Of a stretch of 64,000 nt of DNA, positions 62,051 through 64,000 are shown one piece after another. Location of the stretch: NCBI GenBank assembly GCA_035622175.1, contig DASPVV010000191.1:11521-75520 (forward strand). Direction: 5' to 3'. Origin of the DNA: JAFAGX01 sp035622175. Its GTDB lineage: Bacteria; Acidobacteriota; Terriglobia; Terriglobales; Acidobacteriaceae. Positions within the stretch are counted from its first letter, which is position 1; each line of letters starts with the position of its first letter. The notes beneath the pieces were generated by a model, which was not told where the DNA came from, searched no databases, and saw nothing but the letters and a program-made list of their open reading frames with translations. The position numbers and the translations under genes are program-made.

Positions 62051-62842
62051 CTACCGTTGCGGAGATTGTGGCGGGGTGGGAGGGCTGGTGGTGTTTTGCG
62101 GTTGACCCTGCTGCGTACCCGTGCTGTTCGTATTCGGGGTGGCGGACGGGTTGGACTTCGTGGTCTTCGGCGCCGGCTTCTTTCTCACGGGTTTCTTGGG
62201 GGCTTCGGTATCATCGACGACGACCTTTTTGGGAGGCGGGGCTGGCTGCTGGGCTGCTTGCAGAGTCCGCACCTCGGTACGCAGGCGCGTGAGTTCACTC
62301 TCTTTGGCCGTAGCCAGAGTCTCCATTCGTTCGGCCAGGGAACGTCGCGCCCGCTCTAGCCCAGCCAGGTCCTCCTGCAGCGACTGAAAATCATCCCGCG
62401 GGCCGAACGCTCCCGCAGATTCAACCACCGAGCCGAAGACGTCGTAGAGGGCATCGAGATTGCGATACAACTTAAAGCTTGTGGCCAGGTCCTCCGGGGA
62501 ACTGCGGAGTTGAGTAACAATTTCCGGGAGTGCCGATTGCAAGTTGCGCTGAATCGATCCGACATCTTCCTCGGTGGTGCGCTTTGTGTTGGCATCCGTC
62601 TTCCATTTTTCGATGCGGAGCCTGGAAAAGTCAGCTTGTGTCGACTGCGACACGTGTTCCACCTGGGAAAGCAGAACATTCAGCTCGCTCACCGATGCGT
62701 AAGGGACCGGAGCGGAAGCCACGGAAGCAGAACTTGCAGGGGCTGTCTGCGCGATGCTGGGGGCTGTCTGGGCGGTTGCGACCGCCACGAGCAAGCCCAG
62801 CGGAGCAAGCCACTTCGAAGTGCACCCGAGCATCATGCCCAT
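62051..62842 (-). CDS. Exported coiled-coil protein with Pro/Thr/Gln-rich tail
   Basis: A 263-residue protein; ATG 62842 (or 62836) leads a signal peptide LAPLGLLVAVATAQT. Residues 55-195 are helical and include a likely coiled coil (LQEDLAGLERARRSLAERMETLATAKESELTRLRTEVRTLQ). The last 65 residues are rich in Lys/Pro, then Thr/Gln/Pro (PKKPVRKKPAPKTTKS...), resembling a low-complexity cell-wall linker. No family recognised. It precedes the sigma gene by about 225 bases. Confidence 0.7.
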   Translation of the reverse strand: MGMMLGCTSKWLAPLGLLVAVATAQTAPSIAQTAPASSASVASAPVPYASVSELNVLLSQVEHVSQSTQADFSRLRIEKWKTDANTKRTTEEDVGSIQRNLQSALPEIVTQLRSSPEDLATSFKLYRNLDALYDVFGSVVESAGAFGPRDDFQSLQEDLAGLERARRSLAERMETLATAKESELTRLRTEVRTLQAAQQPAPPPKKVVVDDTEAPKKPVRKKPAPKTTKSNPSATPNTNSTGTQQGQPQNTTSPPTPPQSPQR

Positions 62843-63021
62843 ATCATTCTCAGCATACCGATTTTTGGGGCCTTCGTAAAATCGAACCTTTTGAAAGCGA
62901 GCGGGGTTGAAAATCGCCGCCAATGACGGAGGGCGAGCGCGCCACTCGGTCGCCGCGCCCCTCGGGTGTTGATGTTTGACTCTGACTACCGGGTGGGCGA
63001 AAATGATCTAGTCCCACGAGT

Positions 63022-63097
63022 GGGCCTGTGGCGCAGCTGGGAGCGCGCTTCCATGGCATGGAAGAGGTCGTCGGTTCGAACCCGACCAGGTCCACCA
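63022..63097 (+). tRNA. tRNA-Ala(GGC)
   Basis: A 76-base cloverleaf. The acceptor stem GGGCCTG/CAGGTCC includes the G3-T70 pair, the identity mark of tRNA-Ala. The anticodon loop ATGGCAT gives anticodon GGC (codon GCC). The T arm GTCGG-TTCGAAC-CCGAC and an encoded CCA end are present. Confidence 0.92.
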
Positions 63098-63786
63098 ATT
63101 CTTTCAATCCCTTACAGCAGTTTTTGGTAAGAGGTCAAAAGGATTTACCTGTCAACTCGGGCCGCTGGCCCTCCCCGCGAAAGCATATGAAAATTGGTCC
63201 CCGCCTTCCCAGGTCAAAATCACCACTGCAAATCTCCCAAAAAAAGTACCGGCTCATTGAAAGCGGACGAACCCGCAGCGAGCTCGTTCTAGCTGGTTTC
63301 TGAATTCTGCAAATCGAGGGTACTACCGTTGGAAGGCGAAGTACGGTGGGATGGAAAGTGGGGAAAGAAGCTCCGGGAACTGGAGAACACGGAAACTGAA
63401 GCACGTGGCAATTGACGCTGATCCTTCTCGGGCTCAGGGTGCGTCGTGTCTTCATCCCGGCTCGTCCAGCCTGCGCGAATACACCCTCCTTCATGAAGCC
63501 AGGCATGTTGTTCCGGGCGGCCCCGTTGAAATCCTGTTCAAGCAGCGCGCCAGAGGGCGAAATGGGAGTACAATGCTTCGGTTTTCGAAGTCAAAAGGAA
63601 ACCTCGGCTTAGTCGTCTTGCGCCTCGTTCGTGGGCGCATGGAAAGAAGGCTGGGAAGCGGCGTAGGAGAATTTTCTTGATCGCTTCTGGAGCGCACTCT
63701 CAGGGCGCTTAGGGTATTGACAATCAACCGGGCGCTCGCCGCGAGCGAGGCTGAAAACAAATCAGCAGCTGGAGAGGAGAAATAGC
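63098..63786. other. Long intergenic region
   Basis: About 690 bases with no gene I can support. The open frames on both strands have compositions consistent with chance. It holds TACAAT element copy B (63562-63594) and the ribosome site of the hydrolase gene (GGAGAGGAG). It could also contain an unrecognised small RNA. Confidence 0.5.
63562..63594 (+). promoter_or_regulatory. TACAAT element copy B
   Basis: A 33-base match to the element at 32191-32222, with TACAAT at 63569-63574 and a small hairpin CTTCG-GTTTT-CGAAG before GTCAA. It lies about 200 bases before the hydrolase start. Confidence 0.45.
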
Positions 63787-64000
63787 ATGTCTACCAGCGC
63801 CTTCAAGACGGCTCTTGCCGCCGTCGTAGTGCTTACCGCACTCAACGGAACAACCCTCCTATCGCAGAACAGTCCGGTAAAGAATGTTGTGCTCGTGCAC
63901 GGCGCCTGGGCCGACGGCTCTGGCTGGAAGGGGGTGTACGACATTCTGACCAAGGATGGCTATAACGTCAGCATGGTGCAAGAACCGGAAACTACCTTTA
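63787..64000 (+). CDS. Exported alpha/beta hydrolase, 3' end cut by window edge
   Basis: ATG 63787 follows GGAGAGGAG. The visible 71 residues begin with a signal peptide (TALAAVVVLTALNGTTLLS), then VKNVVLVHGAWADGSGWKGVYDIL, the oxyanion-hole region of a common exported alpha/beta hydrolase/esterase family. The Ser, Asp and His would be beyond the window edge. Substrate unknown. Confidence 0.8.
   Translation, partial: MSTSAFKTALAAVVVLTALNGTTLLSQNSPVKNVVLVHGAWADGSGWKGVYDILTKDGYNVSMVQEPETTF

Noticed and set aside
63022..63303. Plus-strand frame starting within tRNA-Ala
   Set aside because: The first third is the tRNA itself and the rest has no coding character.
63351..63680. Plus-strand 109-residue frame after the tRNA
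   Set aside because: Arg/Ser-rich with no protein-like pattern; it covers the TACAAT element. Taken as non-coding.
1..64000. CRISPR arrays, insertion sequences, prophage or integrative element
   Set aside because: No regularly spaced repeats, transposase, integrase or phage structural genes were seen, and the tRNA-Ala has no duplicate of its 3' end within the window that I could find.

Overview
This is a GC-rich, gene-dense bacterial chromosome segment with about 56 protein genes and one tRNA, mostly housekeeping and catabolic genes in short same-strand runs. I see no phage genes, insertion sequences, CRISPR array, plasmid functions or rRNA. The best guess for the host is an Acidobacteriota soil bacterium of the Terriglobia type. 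That is an inference from protein style: a VWFA-related secreted protein, a peptidase-M50/trpS/scpA/scpB/rluB run, zf-HC2 anti-sigma factor, many secreted peptidases and amidohydrolases, and frequent GTG/TTG starts. No single marker proves it.

Layout. 1-520: an AlkB-type dioxygenase cut by the left edge. 919-4412: an unusual ABC transporter pair, an ATPase with an MgtE-type N-terminal domain and a double permease, followed by a terminator. 4579-8904: an MFS carrier, a Tat-exported aldo/keto reductase, two small proteins and an FAD amine oxidase. 8966-13443: amino acid permease, malate synthase and a glyoxylate aminotransferase. 13587-15681: a zinc metallopeptidase-like protein with an ATP-grasp ligase. 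15845-16892: small uncharacterised genes and strong hairpins. 17111-23780: two tandem PYROXD2-like oxidoreductases, a GcvT-like aminomethyltransferase with a good promoter, a permease and a zinc-ribbon protein. 23971-33262: S9 peptidase, thiolase, RlmB, an M1-like pseudoenzyme, a beta-CASP nuclease, DinB and a VWA protein. 33353-43491: trpD, sucCD-ndk-tautomerase, a monooxygenase, purA, mutM, a ROK kinase, hisC and rluB. 43531-46969: scpB, scpA, trpS and a site-2 protease. 47181-52133: acyltransferase, agmatinase-like hydrolase, permease and D-aminoacylase-like protein. 52204-62842 (all minus): AsmA, two signal peptidases, rnc, two TPR proteins, an ECF sigma/anti-sigma pair and a secreted protein. 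63022-64000: tRNA-Ala(GGC), a long non-coding stretch and the start of an exported alpha/beta hydrolase.

How the genes fit together. The stretch from 7609 to 23604 has a common theme: importing amino acids or N-methyl amines, oxidising them with flavoproteins, moving one-carbon units with a GcvT-like enzyme, and disposing of glyoxylate by transamination or by malate synthase. No isocitrate lyase is in the window, so glyoxylate here more likely comes from amines or glycine than from the glyoxylate shunt. The 52-62 kb block is an envelope-biogenesis and stress block. The candidates for undescribed biology are the metallopeptidase/ATP-grasp pair, the MgtE_N-ABC transporter, the pseudo-metalloenzymes, and several cis-elements (paired palindromes, a repeated TACAAT element, a Shine-Dalgarno-masking hairpin).

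Coordinates of short sites were cross-checked against reading frames where possible; an error of one base remains possible for a few.
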